Positions 43,862 through 52,306 are shown, numbered from the stretch's first letter. The stretch is 64,000 nt of DNA from Actinomycetes bacterium (GCA_021808665.1 JAKBBA010000006.1:1-64000); one strand, 5' to 3'. Made by a program: numbers and translations. Notes: generated by a model not told the origin, from the sequence alone.

Positions 43862-45153
43862 AGTATCTCGCTTGGGCGCCTCGCCCCCGTCAGGCCAGCT
43901 CGGGCGAGGCGCCACTTTTCGGCGGCGGCGCCGCTGCGGGTGAGGCTGGCAAAGCACAACGCTCCGGTGGTGGCGACGACCGCCATCTCCAGCCAGGGGG
44001 GGAGCAAACCGCCGAGGAGGCTTCCGGTCGAGCTCAGGTACAAAAGGCATGCCCCGACGCACAGAGTCGCGAAACGCTTGGTCGCTCCCTGCGTTGTGAG
44101 CGCCCCGGCGACGACCACCAACACGACCGCCGGCGCAAAATAGTACGGCCAGTACTCGACTTCGAAGAAGCCGCGTGCGAACATCGCTACGCTCAATGCC
44201 ACCGTCACCGAGCTCGGATCACGGCGATTCCTGACGAACCAGCCGGCAGCGACAGCGACGACGACCGCCAACGACCGGGTCGTCGATCCCGCCACCATGT
44301 GCTGGGTGCCGTAGACGGTGGATATGAGAAACTTCGGAGCGAGACCCCACCACGGCAGGTGCTGGCCGATGTCGGGCATAGGCTGGCGGAGTAGGTCCAC
44401 TGAAGCCTGGTGGAAGTCGACAGCGAGCAGGGTGACTCCTAGGACGGCCGGGGCTGCGGCCGTCCTAGCCAGCGTCCTCAGCCTGACTCCCGGCGGGGAG
44501 GCAGCGACGAGCACCGGGATCGCGAGGCCCGCCCAGGTCTGCATCAAGACAGCGAAGCCCAGCGCCACCGCAGCCCCGGCGAAGTGACCCCGAAAGGCAA
44601 GAGCGAAGCTCAAGCACACGAAGGCGAGCGCGAGCATGTCCTCAGGGTGCCCTTCGAACCCCGGAGTCGGTCCCACTACTGCCACCGCCACCGCCAGGGT
44701 TATCAGCTTGCGCCTGGCGGCGTTCACCTGGAGAGTCTCTGCAAGGTAGTCGACGCCGAGCACCGCTGTCGCTCCGCACAGGAAGAAGAACGGTCCGCTC
44801 ACGAGCCACATCGAAGGCTTGTCCAGTGGTATCGGATACGAGGTGACCAGCCCAAAGTGCCCGCCAAGCGCTACGACCGGGGCGTAGAGGTACACGAAGC
44901 CGGGCAACGCAGCAAACCACGGGTTCGCGGAGAAGACGAAGCCGGCGCCTCCGTTCCAGGAGTACTGAGCTGCGTTGGTAGTGGTCCAGACGTCCCGGCT
45001 CATGATCCACTGGCTCGGCACCCCGAGCACGTAGGGCATCCCGAAGCTCATCCAGGCCGCCACCGTAACGCCGAGCAGGTACATCAGCGCCGCCCATCGC
45101 CAACCTTCCCAATGCAAGGGACGTACCGCGCCCCGAGTCGACTCCAAGGTCAT
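43849..45153 (-). CDS. multi-pass membrane protein, GT87/DUF2029-like
   Basis: 434 residues with about ten hydrophobic segments. A loop after the first segment holds MSRDVWTTTNAAQYSWNGGAG, FSANPWFAALPGF and later VGPTPGFEGHPEDMLALAFV; HPEDMLAL near residue 165 resembles the acidic motif of polyprenyl-sugar mannosyltransferases (GT87/DUF2029). The substrate is unknown and a non-enzymatic role is possible. It overlaps pilD convergently by 13 bases. The start 45153 is likely, 5 bases after GATACT. Confidence 0.6.
   Translation of the reverse strand: MTLESTRGAVRPLHWEGWRWAALMYLLGVTVAAWMSFGMPYVLGVPSQWIMSRDVWTTTNAAQYSWNGGAGFVFSANPWFAALPGFVYLYAPVVALGGHFGLVTSYPIPLDKPSMWLVSGPFFFLCGATAVLGVDYLAETLQVNAARRKLITLAVAVAVVGPTPGFEGHPEDMLALAFVCLSFALAFRGHFAGAAVALGFAVLMQTWAGLAIPVLVAASPPGVRLRTLARTAAAPAVLGVTLLAVDFHQASVDLLRQPMPDIGQHLPWWGLAPKFLISTVYGTQHMVAGSTTRSLAVVVAVAAGWFVRNRRDPSSVTVALSVAMFARGFFEVEYWPYYFAPAVVLVVVAGALTTQGATKRFATLCVGACLLYLSSTGSLLGGLLPPWLEMAVVATTGALCFASLTRSGAAAEKWRLARAGLTGARRPSEILQAG
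43875..43918 (+). terminator. intrinsic terminator of pilD
   Basis: A perfect 12-bp stem GGCGCCTCGCCC / GGGCGAGGCGCC (43875-43886 and 43902-43913) with a 15-base loop is followed by ACTTTTC on the plus strand, 14 bases after the pilD stop. It lies inside the last codons of the opposite-strand membrane protein gene. Confidence 0.75.
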
Positions 45154-45201
45154 ACGGAAGTATCGGACTCCAAGGCGGCGAGGGTTAGGCCCGAGCGCCC
45201 T

Positions 45202-46215
45202 CTAGGGCAGGAGGTCTGCGAGGGTCTCTTCGACGGCCCGTTGGTCGACACCGTCGACGACTTCCAACCCCTCCGGACCGTCGAGAATGAACGTCAGGCC
45301 GCCGTCGGCCGACTTCTTGTCCCGCCGCATGAGCGCCACCAGGTCGTCCGGCCGGCGCTGGCGCTGCGGCCGAACCGCTAGGCCGTAGCCGGCGACGACC
45401 TGTTCGTGCAGTGCCACCCTGGCGTCGTCGATGCGCCCGAGTCGCCGGGCGAGGTGAGCTGCGAAGACCATTCCCACCCCGACGGCTTCCCCGTGGGTCA
45501 GCTCGTAGCTCCCGCTGGTCTCCAAGGCGTGACCGAGCGTGTGGCCGTAATTGAGAAGAGCCCTCCGACCCGACTCTCGCTCGTCGAAGCCGACCACTTC
45601 CGCCTTGGCTCGAACGCACGCAGCTACAGCGTCGTCGAGTCCCATGTCTTCCAGGCCCTCGACGCCCAAGAAGCGGTACTTGGCCATCTCCCCCAAGCCG
45701 CTGCGGCGCTCCCGGTCAGGGAGCGTATCGAGGGTCTCCGTGTCGCACACGACCCCTACCGGCTGCCAGAAGGCACCAACGAGGTTCTTGCCTTCCGGAA
45801 GGTTTACACCGGTCTTGCCGCCGATGGCGGCGTCGATCTGGGCGAGGAGAGTCGTGGCTACGTGCACCACGGCGACACCGCGGTGATACACAGCCGCGGC
45901 AAAGCCACCAACATCTGTGACGACCCCTCCGCCAACGGCGACGACCACGTCCCCGCGGTGCAGCCCCCACCCGGCGAAACCTCGGCAGAGGGACTCCACC
46001 GTGGCGATCTCCTTGGCCGTCTCGTCCCCGCCTATCAGGAACGTCTTCTGCTCGATGCCTGTCTCGACGCTCCACGGGATCTGCTCTTGGGTCACCAGGG
46101 CCGCCTTGCGGGCACCTGAGGGTATCAACCCGCCTAAGCGGGCGCGCGCTCCCCTGCCGACCACGACCGGGTAGCTACGCTCCCCAAGGTCGACTCGGAC
46201 TTCGTTGAAACCCAC
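45202..46215 (-). CDS. aroB: 3-dehydroquinate synthase
   Basis: 337 residues; NAD- and metal-dependent second step of the shikimate pathway. GGGVVTDVGGFAAAVYHRG binds NAD, and ALLNYGHTLGHALE plus ELTHGEAVGVGMVFAAHLA provide metal ligands. It lies 4 bases after aroC. aroK, normally between aroC and aroB in actinobacteria, is absent. Confidence 0.96.
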   Translation of the reverse strand: MGFNEVRVDLGERSYPVVVGRGARARLGGLIPSGARKAALVTQEQIPWSVETGIEQKTFLIGGDETAKEIATVESLCRGFAGWGLHRGDVVVAVGGGVVTDVGGFAAAVYHRGVAVVHVATTLLAQIDAAIGGKTGVNLPEGKNLVGAFWQPVGVVCDTETLDTLPDRERRSGLGEMAKYRFLGVEGLEDMGLDDAVAACVRAKAEVVGFDERESGRRALLNYGHTLGHALETSGSYELTHGEAVGVGMVFAAHLARRLGRIDDARVALHEQVVAGYGLAVRPQRQRRPDDLVALMRRDKKSADGGLTFILDGPEGLEVVDGVDQRAVEETLADLLP

Positions 46216-46219
46216 CCGC

Positions 46220-47416
46220 TCAGGTCCTGGCGCCAGCCACGTCGAGGTTGGCGAGGTAGGAGTCGTGATTGCGGCGGAACTCCCCTACAGAGTCACCGCC
46301 GAACTTGCGCAGCGCCTCCCCGGCGAGGACGAGAGCCATCATCGTCTCTGCGACGACACCCATCGCGGGTACCGCTGTGACGTCGGTGCGCTCCTTGAAC
46401 GACACCGTCTCCTGCTTGGTCACCACGTCCACGGTCTTTAGAACCGGACGGTTGAGAGTGGCCAGCGGCTTCATCGCCACGCGGGCGACTACCGGCTCGC
46501 CGTTGGAGATGCCCCCTTCGATACCTCCGCTTCTGTTGGTCTGCCTGCGGTAGCCACCGCCGCTGGTCGTGTCAGCGCTCGGAGCTCCACCTTCCCAGGA
46601 GATCGCGTCGTGAGCCTCAGAACCTCGCCTTCCAGCACCTTGGGTCGCTTCGCCAATCTCGACACCTTTGACCGCCTGGATGCTCAACATGGCCTGTCCT
46701 AACAGGCCGTCGAGCTTTCGGTCCCAGTGCACGTGGCTGCCTATTCCGACGGGCACCCCGTAGGCGATCACCTCGGCCACGCCACCGAGCGAATCACCTA
46801 CCTTGGCCGCCGCCTTGATCTCGGCGACCATCGACTCCGCCGCTGAGGGGTCGAAGCAGCGAACCTCCGACGCGTCTACTTTGTCCAGGTCGTCGGGGCC
46901 TGGCCGTTCGTCGCTGGGCGAGCACGCACTGCCGATCTGCACCACGTGACTGACGACCGTCACCCCGATCTCGGCCAAAAGTGCTTTCGCAAGCGCACCG
47001 GCGGCCACTCGCGCAGCGGTCTCCCTGGCCGACGCCCTCTCTAGGACGTCCCTGGCGTCGGAGAAAGCGTACTTCTGCATTCCCGGCAGGTCGGCGTGAC
47101 CGGGGCGCGGCTGGTGCAAAGGCTTGGAGGTGACGCCCGGAGCGGGAGACATCTCCTCGGTCCACTTGGGCCACTCGGTGTTGGCGATCTCCACCGCTAC
47201 GGGCGAGCCGAGAGTGCGGCCGTGGCGTACACCGGCCAGAAGGGTGAGCTCGTCCGCCTCGAAGCGCATTCGCGGTCCCCTGCCGAAACCGAGCCTTCGG
47301 CGACCCAACTCGGCTCCGATCATCTCTGCGGTCACTTCAAGGCCCGCCGGGAGGCCCTCCACGATCACGACGAGGCCTTTGCCGTGCGACTCGCCGGCGG
47401 TCAAAAAACGCAGCAC
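46220..47416 (-). CDS. aroC: chorismate synthase
   Basis: 398 residues, FMN-dependent last step of the common aromatic pathway. Signatures: TAGESHGKGLVVIVEGLPAG, the RASARETAARVAAGALAKAL helix, and NRSGGIEGGISNGEPVV. A short Gly/Ser/Thr-rich loop precedes the last motif. The GTG start at 47416 lies 8 bases after TAGGAT (47425-47430), indicating a leaderless transcript for aroC-aroB. Confidence 0.96.
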   Translation of the reverse strand: MLRFLTAGESHGKGLVVIVEGLPAGLEVTAEMIGAELGRRRLGFGRGPRMRFEADELTLLAGVRHGRTLGSPVAVEIANTEWPKWTEEMSPAPGVTSKPLHQPRPGHADLPGMQKYAFSDARDVLERASARETAARVAAGALAKALLAEIGVTVVSHVVQIGSACSPSDERPGPDDLDKVDASEVRCFDPSAAESMVAEIKAAAKVGDSLGGVAEVIAYGVPVGIGSHVHWDRKLDGLLGQAMLSIQAVKGVEIGEATQGAGRRGSEAHDAISWEGGAPSADTTSGGGYRRQTNRSGGIEGGISNGEPVVARVAMKPLATLNRPVLKTVDVVTKQETVSFKERTDVTAVPAMGVVAETMMALVLAGEALRKFGGDSVGEFRRNHDSYLANLDVAGART

Positions 47417-47424
47417 AACCTACG

Positions 47425-47430
47425 ATCCTA
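47425..47430 (-). promoter_or_regulatory. -10 element of aroC-aroB
   Basis: TAGGAT on the minus strand ends 8 bases before the aroC GTG. It fits the TANNNT-short gap-start pattern seen at several other operon heads here. Confidence 0.4.
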
Positions 47431-47509
47431 GTCGCCCGCCTATCGTCAGCCTAAAGCCGGGACGGATCCTGGCGTAGCCTCCACAAAAGGAGAGGCGAGC
47501 CGAGCCCTG

Positions 47510-47758
47510 TCAGCCGAACGGGTTCCGGGAGCTGATCGGAAGACCACCGGGTACGGTCGTCGTGGTCGTAGAGGGGACCGACTTGGGTGCGGCAGTCTTG
47601 GCTACAGCTGGTGGGCTCACGGAGGCTGTCGCGCTCGTGTTGTGATGAAGCTCCTTGGTCCAGATGACGAAGCCTGCGACGAACACCAGCACGGTTAGCG
47701 CTACGACGCTTGCGTACCTACGCCAGGCTGGCATCGGGGATTTGGTCGAGTCGATCAT
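47510..47758 (-). CDS. small membrane-anchored pilus protein, PilP-like
   Basis: 82 residues: a short cytoplasmic N terminus, one transmembrane segment (ASVVALTVLVFVAGFVIW, about 16-34), then a Thr/Pro/Ala-rich linker ending in SSRNPFG. The terminal R-[ND]-P-F is reminiscent of PilP, the lipoprotein partner of PilN/PilO, but there is no lipobox and no folded domain. It follows pilO by 15 bases and is probably a reduced partner of the PilM/N/O platform. Confidence 0.6.
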   Translation of the reverse strand: MIDSTKSPMPAWRRYASVVALTVLVFVAGFVIWTKELHHNTSATASVSPPAVAKTAAPKSVPSTTTTTVPGGLPISSRNPFG

Positions 47759-47773
47759 GTCGTCAGCTCCAGT

Positions 47774-48340
47774 TCAGGGGGCGTAGAAGACTTGGGTGGA
47801 TAACGAAGCTGTAAGCTGACCGTTGGTGCCCGACGATATCGACACGCCCTGTATAACCATGCTGCGCTGCAGGTTCGTAAGACCTGACATGAAGCTTGTC
47901 AGCTGCCCGTAGGTGCCGGAAGCCGCCATAGTCACCGGTATTTCCTGCAGGCCTGTCGTCGAGGTCGCCGGCGCCGAAGACGACTGGGTCCCCGTAGCGG
48001 ATTGAGGTGGGCTCGGGGTGACCGTCGTCAGCTCAGTTCCAGTCGAAGTGGCCAGGGCGTGAAGTTGGTCGAGAAGTCCACGCAGGTTCTCGGTGGTCGG
48101 GACCGCTTGGTCGAGGCTTGCGAGCTGGGCCTTGTCGGCGGGGATGTGCGCCTCCAAGGCCTGAAGCGACGCCACCTGCGAGTCGAGCTTGCTCACCTGG
48201 CTCGCAGCTGAAGCGTACGACTTGTGAGCCGAGGCAATCTTGGCGCTCGACGGCCGGTAGATTGCGAGATACCACGCTGCGGCTAGTACGACCACAGCCA
48301 CAGCCGCGAGGCTGTAGAGCTTGCGGGTGGACACGGTCAC
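47774..48340 (-). CDS. pilO: type IV pilus inner-membrane platform protein PilO
   Basis: 188 residues. One N-terminal membrane helix (LYSLAAVAVVVLAAAWYLAI), a coiled coil (about 32-75), a Ser/Thr/Pro linker, and a ferredoxin-like C-terminal domain (GTYGQLTSFMSGLTNLQRSM is the PilO pattern). It dimerises with PilN. The GTG start overlaps the pilMN stop by GTGA (48337-48340). Confidence 0.85.
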   Translation of the reverse strand: MTVSTRKLYSLAAVAVVVLAAAWYLAIYRPSSAKIASAHKSYASAASQVSKLDSQVASLQALEAHIPADKAQLASLDQAVPTTENLRGLLDQLHALATSTGTELTTVTPSPPQSATGTQSSSAPATSTTGLQEIPVTMAASGTYGQLTSFMSGLTNLQRSMVIQGVSISSGTNGQLTASLSTQVFYAP

Positions 48341-50031
48341 TTGGTAACTCCCTTGGATCGGGGGCTCTCGGCGTCAAGGGTAAGGCCCGCCGACGACGAG
48401 AAAGTCACGGCCCCGCCGTTGCTTTTCACTGCGATGGAGCCGATGGTCAAGTTGGTGAAGTCGGGGTCACCGGCGAGTTGGGTGATCCACTGCGCCGCCG
48501 AGGGGAGCCCTCCGGTGCCCTGCACGGCGAAGGTGACGTTCCCCACCGGTAACGGGCCGGCCGGGCGGGTAGACGCCGTCGACCCCGCAGCCGGGGCGGT
48601 CCTCGTGCCGCTGAAGCTCGTGATGCTCAGCTGGGGAGGCAACACGCCGGCGAACTGGCCGAGCACCCGCACCCAGTCGACGTCGCCTTTCAGCGCCGTC
48701 GACACCAAGCCGGCGCGAGCCTGAGCTTGTGAGTGCACGGATGTCAACGTCTGGAGGTGGGAAACCTCGGAGGTCAGCGCCGGGACCTTGGCCTGCTCGG
48801 CCTTGGCGCTCGCCTGGGCGTGGTGAACTGCGGAGAGCTCGGCGACGCCGCCGACGGCGAGGAGCGCTGCCGCAACCCCGACGCCGGCGATGGCCATCAT
48901 CGACAGCCGCTTCGCCCGTCTAGAGGCGAGAACCTCGTCGGGGAGGATCGACAGGCGGATCAGAGGAGCGTCGGTCGGCCACAGGGCGAGGCCTACCGCT
49001 GTCGCCGCTCCGGCGCCGATAGCCCTCAGCTGGTCCTCGTCGTAGGGCAGGGCGGAACAGTCGAGAGTTGCGAGCGGATCCAAAAGGCGAACCTCCACCG
49101 GAAGGTTGCCTCCTATGGAAGCCGCCAAGCCCATCGTGAGAGCAGCTCCGCCGGTGATGAGAAGCTTGTCGATGGCGCCGTTGTTGGCCTGGGAGACGAA
49201 GAAGTCGATGGTCGCCCGGATCTCCTCGGCTAGATCGCGAATGCCGGCCGACATCGCCTTTCTCGCCTGGACGGTGAGCGCCTGGGCTTCTGGTGCCGCA
49301 TCGCCACGCTTGAGCCTTTCGGCGACGGCCACCTCGAGGTGCATTTGCTCGGAGATCGAGTCGGTGAGCTTCGAACCCCCGACGGCGAGCGACCTTATGA
49401 AGCGTGGCACGCCGCCTTGGCGAACTCCGACGGTGGTGAGCTCCGCCCCGATCGACACGACGACCTCCACCTTGGGCGACGTGGCAATCCCAGAGGGAGG
49501 CTCGGGGACCGCCCTGATCAGCGCCAGCTGTGAGGCGTCCATCACCGTCGCTTTCAGGCCGGCGGCGTTTAGAACGTCGAGATATGAGTGCAGCACCTCG
49601 CGATGCGCTGCGACCAGTAGGACCTTCTGGGTCGCCTCCCCCGAGGGGCTTTTGACGGGGTCCCCGAGGAAGCCGAAGTCGAAGCTGGCGTCGTCCATCG
49701 GAACGGGGATCAACTCTTGGCCGTCGAAGCGCAGACTCGACCGCGTCTCCTCTGCGCTCATGGCCGGCAGTTCGGCTTGACGGACGAACACTCGGGGCCC
49801 CGACACGCCGAGCACGACCTTGGAGGTCTTGAAGCCTGTCTCGGCCCACAAACGCCGCAGCGCCTCGGTGACGCCCACCGGGTTGTTGATCTCGCCGTCC
49901 ACGACGTAACCACGGGGCAAGCCGACCTGGCCGTAACGGCGAAGGGAACGTTTACCGTCCTTCGAGACGACGATCTCGGCGGCACGGATAGCCGACGACC
50001 CGATGTCGAGTCCTATGCTTACCGACTCCAC
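48337..50031 (-). CDS. PilM-PilN fusion protein
   Basis: 564 residues combining two pilus proteins. Residues 1-355 are the actin-like PilM: SIGLDIGSSAIRAAEIV, KVVLGVSGPRVFVRQAELP, VVSIGAELTTVGV and KLLITGGAALTMGLA. PilN follows: IRLSILPDEVLASRRAKRLS, a membrane helix (about 378-398), a coiled coil, WVRVLGQFAGVLPPQLSITS and a C-terminal domain with AAQWITQLAGDPDFTNL. In most bacteria these are separate genes; here no stop separates them. The fusion ties the cytoplasmic ring to the membrane. Confidence 0.9.
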   Translation of the reverse strand: MESVSIGLDIGSSAIRAAEIVVSKDGKRSLRRYGQVGLPRGYVVDGEINNPVGVTEALRRLWAETGFKTSKVVLGVSGPRVFVRQAELPAMSAEETRSSLRFDGQELIPVPMDDASFDFGFLGDPVKSPSGEATQKVLLVAAHREVLHSYLDVLNAAGLKATVMDASQLALIRAVPEPPSGIATSPKVEVVVSIGAELTTVGVRQGGVPRFIRSLAVGGSKLTDSISEQMHLEVAVAERLKRGDAAPEAQALTVQARKAMSAGIRDLAEEIRATIDFFVSQANNGAIDKLLITGGAALTMGLAASIGGNLPVEVRLLDPLATLDCSALPYDEDQLRAIGAGAATAVGLALWPTDAPLIRLSILPDEVLASRRAKRLSMMAIAGVGVAAALLAVGGVAELSAVHHAQASAKAEQAKVPALTSEVSHLQTLTSVHSQAQARAGLVSTALKGDVDWVRVLGQFAGVLPPQLSITSFSGTRTAPAAGSTASTRPAGPLPVGNVTFAVQGTGGLPSAAQWITQLAGDPDFTNLTIGSIAVKSNGGAVTFSSSAGLTLDAESPRSKGVTK

Positions 50032-50258
50032 GGTCGGCCTCCCATCTGGGCTAGCGTTGACATTGCTTTTCTTATCGGCTTTACCGGCTCTTTCTTGATC
50101 GACACGACCGACGCGGAAGATGGCGAAATAGCCCTTAAGGGATCAGATATCCGGCTTTATGCACGCGAAGAGGGACCCCGCCAGATAGACGGGGTCCCTC
50201 TTATCCACTCAGGCGACGAGAGGAATCCCGCTGCCTTTGTGGTGCTATGTATTCGCGA
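50032..50258. other. intergenic region pilA-pilMN
   Basis: No gene. It holds the terminator at 50168-50202 and a perfect palindrome CCCTTAAGGG at 50132-50141, about 100 bases before pilMN, that could be a regulatory site or part of the pilMN promoter. No confident -10/-35 pair was found. Confidence 0.5.
50168..50202. terminator. terminator after pilA
   Basis: A perfect 12-bp stem AAGAGGGACCCC/GGGGTCCCTCTT with an 11-base loop, 57-91 bases after the pilA stop. Short T-runs on both sides; it separates pilA from pilMN. Confidence 0.75.
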
Positions 50259-50804
50259 CTAGAAGCTGGTGTACCAGCTGCCTGCTGTCCCGTTGGTGGC
50301 TGACCCGGAGGTGGCGGCAGCCGTTGGAACGGCCGGGGAGGCGCAGCCACCGCTTGAGGTAGCGGCCCGCTGGTAGTAGGTGCCGTCAGGGCCGACGCTG
50401 TTAGCAGATGCCTGCGGGTCGTTGATCTGGGCGATGCTCCAGCACTGCCCGTCCTTGCCGAGCGCCGTGATGACGACGGCCTGGCCGCTGTCACCGGGCA
50501 CGGCGTAGACCTGGTTGCCGTTCTGGCCGGTCGTTAGAGCTGCCGTTTCCCATGTGAGGCTCGGCTCCGTGGTTGTCAGGTTTGCCGAGAAGGCCTGGTT
50601 GTTGGTCCAGTAGGTCTGCTCGGCGGTCAGGGCGTTGGTCAGGTTCGACTGGGCGGCCCTTGCGTTGGCGGTGTTTCTCGCCCCGAGGAACGTCGGGATG
50701 GCGATCGCCATCAAGATGGCGATGATGAGCAGGACGACCATGAGCTCGATGAGGGTGAAGCCCTCGTCGTCGCGCTCCCGGCGCCCCTTGATGGCATCTA
50801 GCAT
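50259..50804 (-). CDS. pilA: type IV pilin (major subunit candidate)
   Basis: 181 residues. A 15-residue basic leader ends DDEG, then FTLIELMVVLLIIAILMAIA: a class III prepilin signal with the Gly before Phe and Glu at +5. The rest has the usual alpha1 helix (to about residue 55) and a globular domain rich in Thr/Ala/Asn, with two Cys (CWSIAQ, GGCASP) that could form the D-region disulfide. It forms its own unit between two terminators, as expected for a highly expressed pilin. No minor pilin genes are seen. Confidence 0.95.
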   Translation of the reverse strand: MLDAIKGRRERDDEGFTLIELMVVLLIIAILMAIAIPTFLGARNTANARAAQSNLTNALTAEQTYWTNNQAFSANLTTTEPSLTWETAALTTGQNGNQVYAVPGDSGQAVVITALGKDGQCWSIAQINDPQASANSVGPDGTYYQRAATSSGGCASPAVPTAAATSGSATNGTAGSWYTSF

Positions 50805-50997
50805 TCTGATTATTGCCTTTCGGTTAGTGTTTGTTCTGCTTTTTATGCAGGAGCCCGAGCACTCTAAAAGTGCTTAGTAGAGCCCCGCAGAACTATTTTC
50901 GGCGCGTGATCCCTCAACCTGAGAGACTCTTGTCTGCTATTCCGCCATTTCCGAAGTCCTGCCGAATATACCCCCTGCATCCAGGTACCTAGAGACG
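50805..50997 (-). promoter_or_regulatory. pilA promoter and long leader
   Basis: About 190 bases between the pilC terminator and pilA. A TATATT hexamer at 50966-50971 is the best -10 (weak -35), giving a leader of about 155 bases. The leader holds a perfect hairpin AGCACT-TTTAG-AGTGCT (50859-50875) and a GAAAGG ribosome site about 11 bases before the ATG. No known riboswitch consensus was recognised. Confidence 0.4.
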
Positions 50998-51043
50998 AAA
51001 AGGCCGGGCCAGCAGGGGTAACAAAACCCGCTCCCGGCCCGGC
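50998..51043 (-). terminator. intrinsic terminator of the DUF4388-pilB-pilT-pilC unit
   Basis: On the minus strand GCCGGGCC (51036-51043) pairs perfectly with GGCCCGGC (51003-51010), enclosing a smaller GCGGG/CCCCTGC stem, and is followed by CTTTTCG. It begins 34 bases after the pilC stop. Confidence 0.75.
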
Positions 51044-51076
51044 GCTATTAGGTTAAATACTACTGGGAGGGCGGAG

Positions 51077-52306
51077 TCAGTTGTTGTTGCCTACCAGCTT
51101 GATGATGTCGAACATAGGAAGGTACAAGGCGATGACCATAGAGCCGACCGCTGAGCCGAGAACGACTATAAGCAACGGCTCGAGGATGGAGGTGAGCGCG
51201 TCTACCGTACGCTCGACCTCTTGCTCCAAGAAGTCGGCGACCTTGCGAAGCAGGGCTTCGAGCGAACCGGTCTCCTCGCCTACTGACATCATCTGCGTCA
51301 CCATAGGGGGGAACACCGGGTGATCGGCGAGGGGGCGCGTGAGTGGCTCTCCCCTTTTGGCCCCCTCGGCTATCGCCTTGACACCGCGGGCGACGACAGT
51401 GTTACCGACCGTCTCGGAGGTGATCTCAAGCGACTCCAGGACGGGTACGCCCGCCCCTAACAGGGTAGACAGCGTAGCGGCGAAGCGCGCCAAGGCAGTC
51501 TTTCTCAGCAGAGCACCGAAGACCGGCAGTCTAAGCAGCAGCGAGTCCCGGGTGGACTTACCCGCCGGAGTGCGAACCCAGCGTCGGTAGAGCACGACGA
51601 GGGCGATGACAGCCAAGAGCACGAACGGCGCCCCGTGCACCGCTATGTTCGATATGGACACGAGCAGAAGCGTCGGAGCTGGGAGCTTCCCTCCAAGCTG
51701 GGCGTACATGTTCTTGAAGATCGGTACGACGAAGAGGATCATCGCAGAGAGGATCCCGAGTACGAGCGCCAGCACCGATATCGGGTAGGTCATAGCGCTG
51801 CGGATCTTTCCTCGCAGAGCCACCTGCTTCTCGATGGTGTCCGCCAGGTCTGTGAGAGTGCGGTCGAGGCTACCGCCCACCTCGCCGGCTCTGACCATCG
51901 AACGGTAGAGGTTGTTGAACTCCTTGGGGTGACGTCCCAACGCCTGCGAAAGAGACGAACCCGACTCGATGTCAGCTCGGACTTGGTCGATGACAGTCGC
52001 CAGTTGTTTGTTCTCGGTCTGAACGGCCAGGATGGACAAGCTGCGCAGCAGCGTGAGCCCCGATGCCACCATCGTCGCGAACTGGCGGCTGAAGACGGCG
52101 ATCTCCTTGAGCTTCACCCGGTTCGTGAAGCCCGGGATGGCGATCTCTCGTTTGAAGCCGGGACCGGCCTTCTTGTCGATGCTGATCGGGACGTATCCCA
52201 TCTGGCGGAGACGGTTGGCTACAAGCGCCGTGCTCTCTGCGTCGATCGACCCAGATATCACCTTGCCGGCGGTGTCGCGCACCTTGTACGCGTACGTGGT
52301 AGGCAT
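51077..52306 (-). CDS. pilC: type IV pilus inner-membrane protein PilC
   Basis: 409 residues with the two T2SF repeats and three membrane helices. EIAVFSRQFATMVASGLTLL opens repeat 1 (about residue 68); RFAATLSTLLGAGVPVLESL opens repeat 2 (about 275); the last helix is LLIVVLGSAVGSMVIALYLP. The short N-terminal domain (YKVRDTAGKVISGSIDAES) is the usual PilC cap. It is the platform moved by PilB and PilT; the ATG shares one base with the pilT stop. Confidence 0.95.
   Translation of the reverse strand: MPTTYAYKVRDTAGKVISGSIDAESTALVANRLRQMGYVPISIDKKAGPGFKREIAIPGFTNRVKLKEIAVFSRQFATMVASGLTLLRSLSILAVQTENKQLATVIDQVRADIESGSSLSQALGRHPKEFNNLYRSMVRAGEVGGSLDRTLTDLADTIEKQVALRGKIRSAMTYPISVLALVLGILSAMILFVVPIFKNMYAQLGGKLPAPTLLLVSISNIAVHGAPFVLLAVIALVVLYRRWVRTPAGKSTRDSLLLRLPVFGALLRKTALARFAATLSTLLGAGVPVLESLEITSETVGNTVVARGVKAIAEGAKRGEPLTRPLADHPVFPPMVTQMMSVGEETGSLEALLRKVADFLEQEVERTVDALTSILEPLLIVVLGSAVGSMVIALYLPMFDIIKLVGNNN

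Noticed and set aside
50057..50062. A perfect TTGACA on the plus strand in the pilA-pilMN gap.
   Set aside because: No -10 at 16-18 bp, and no plus-strand gene downstream.
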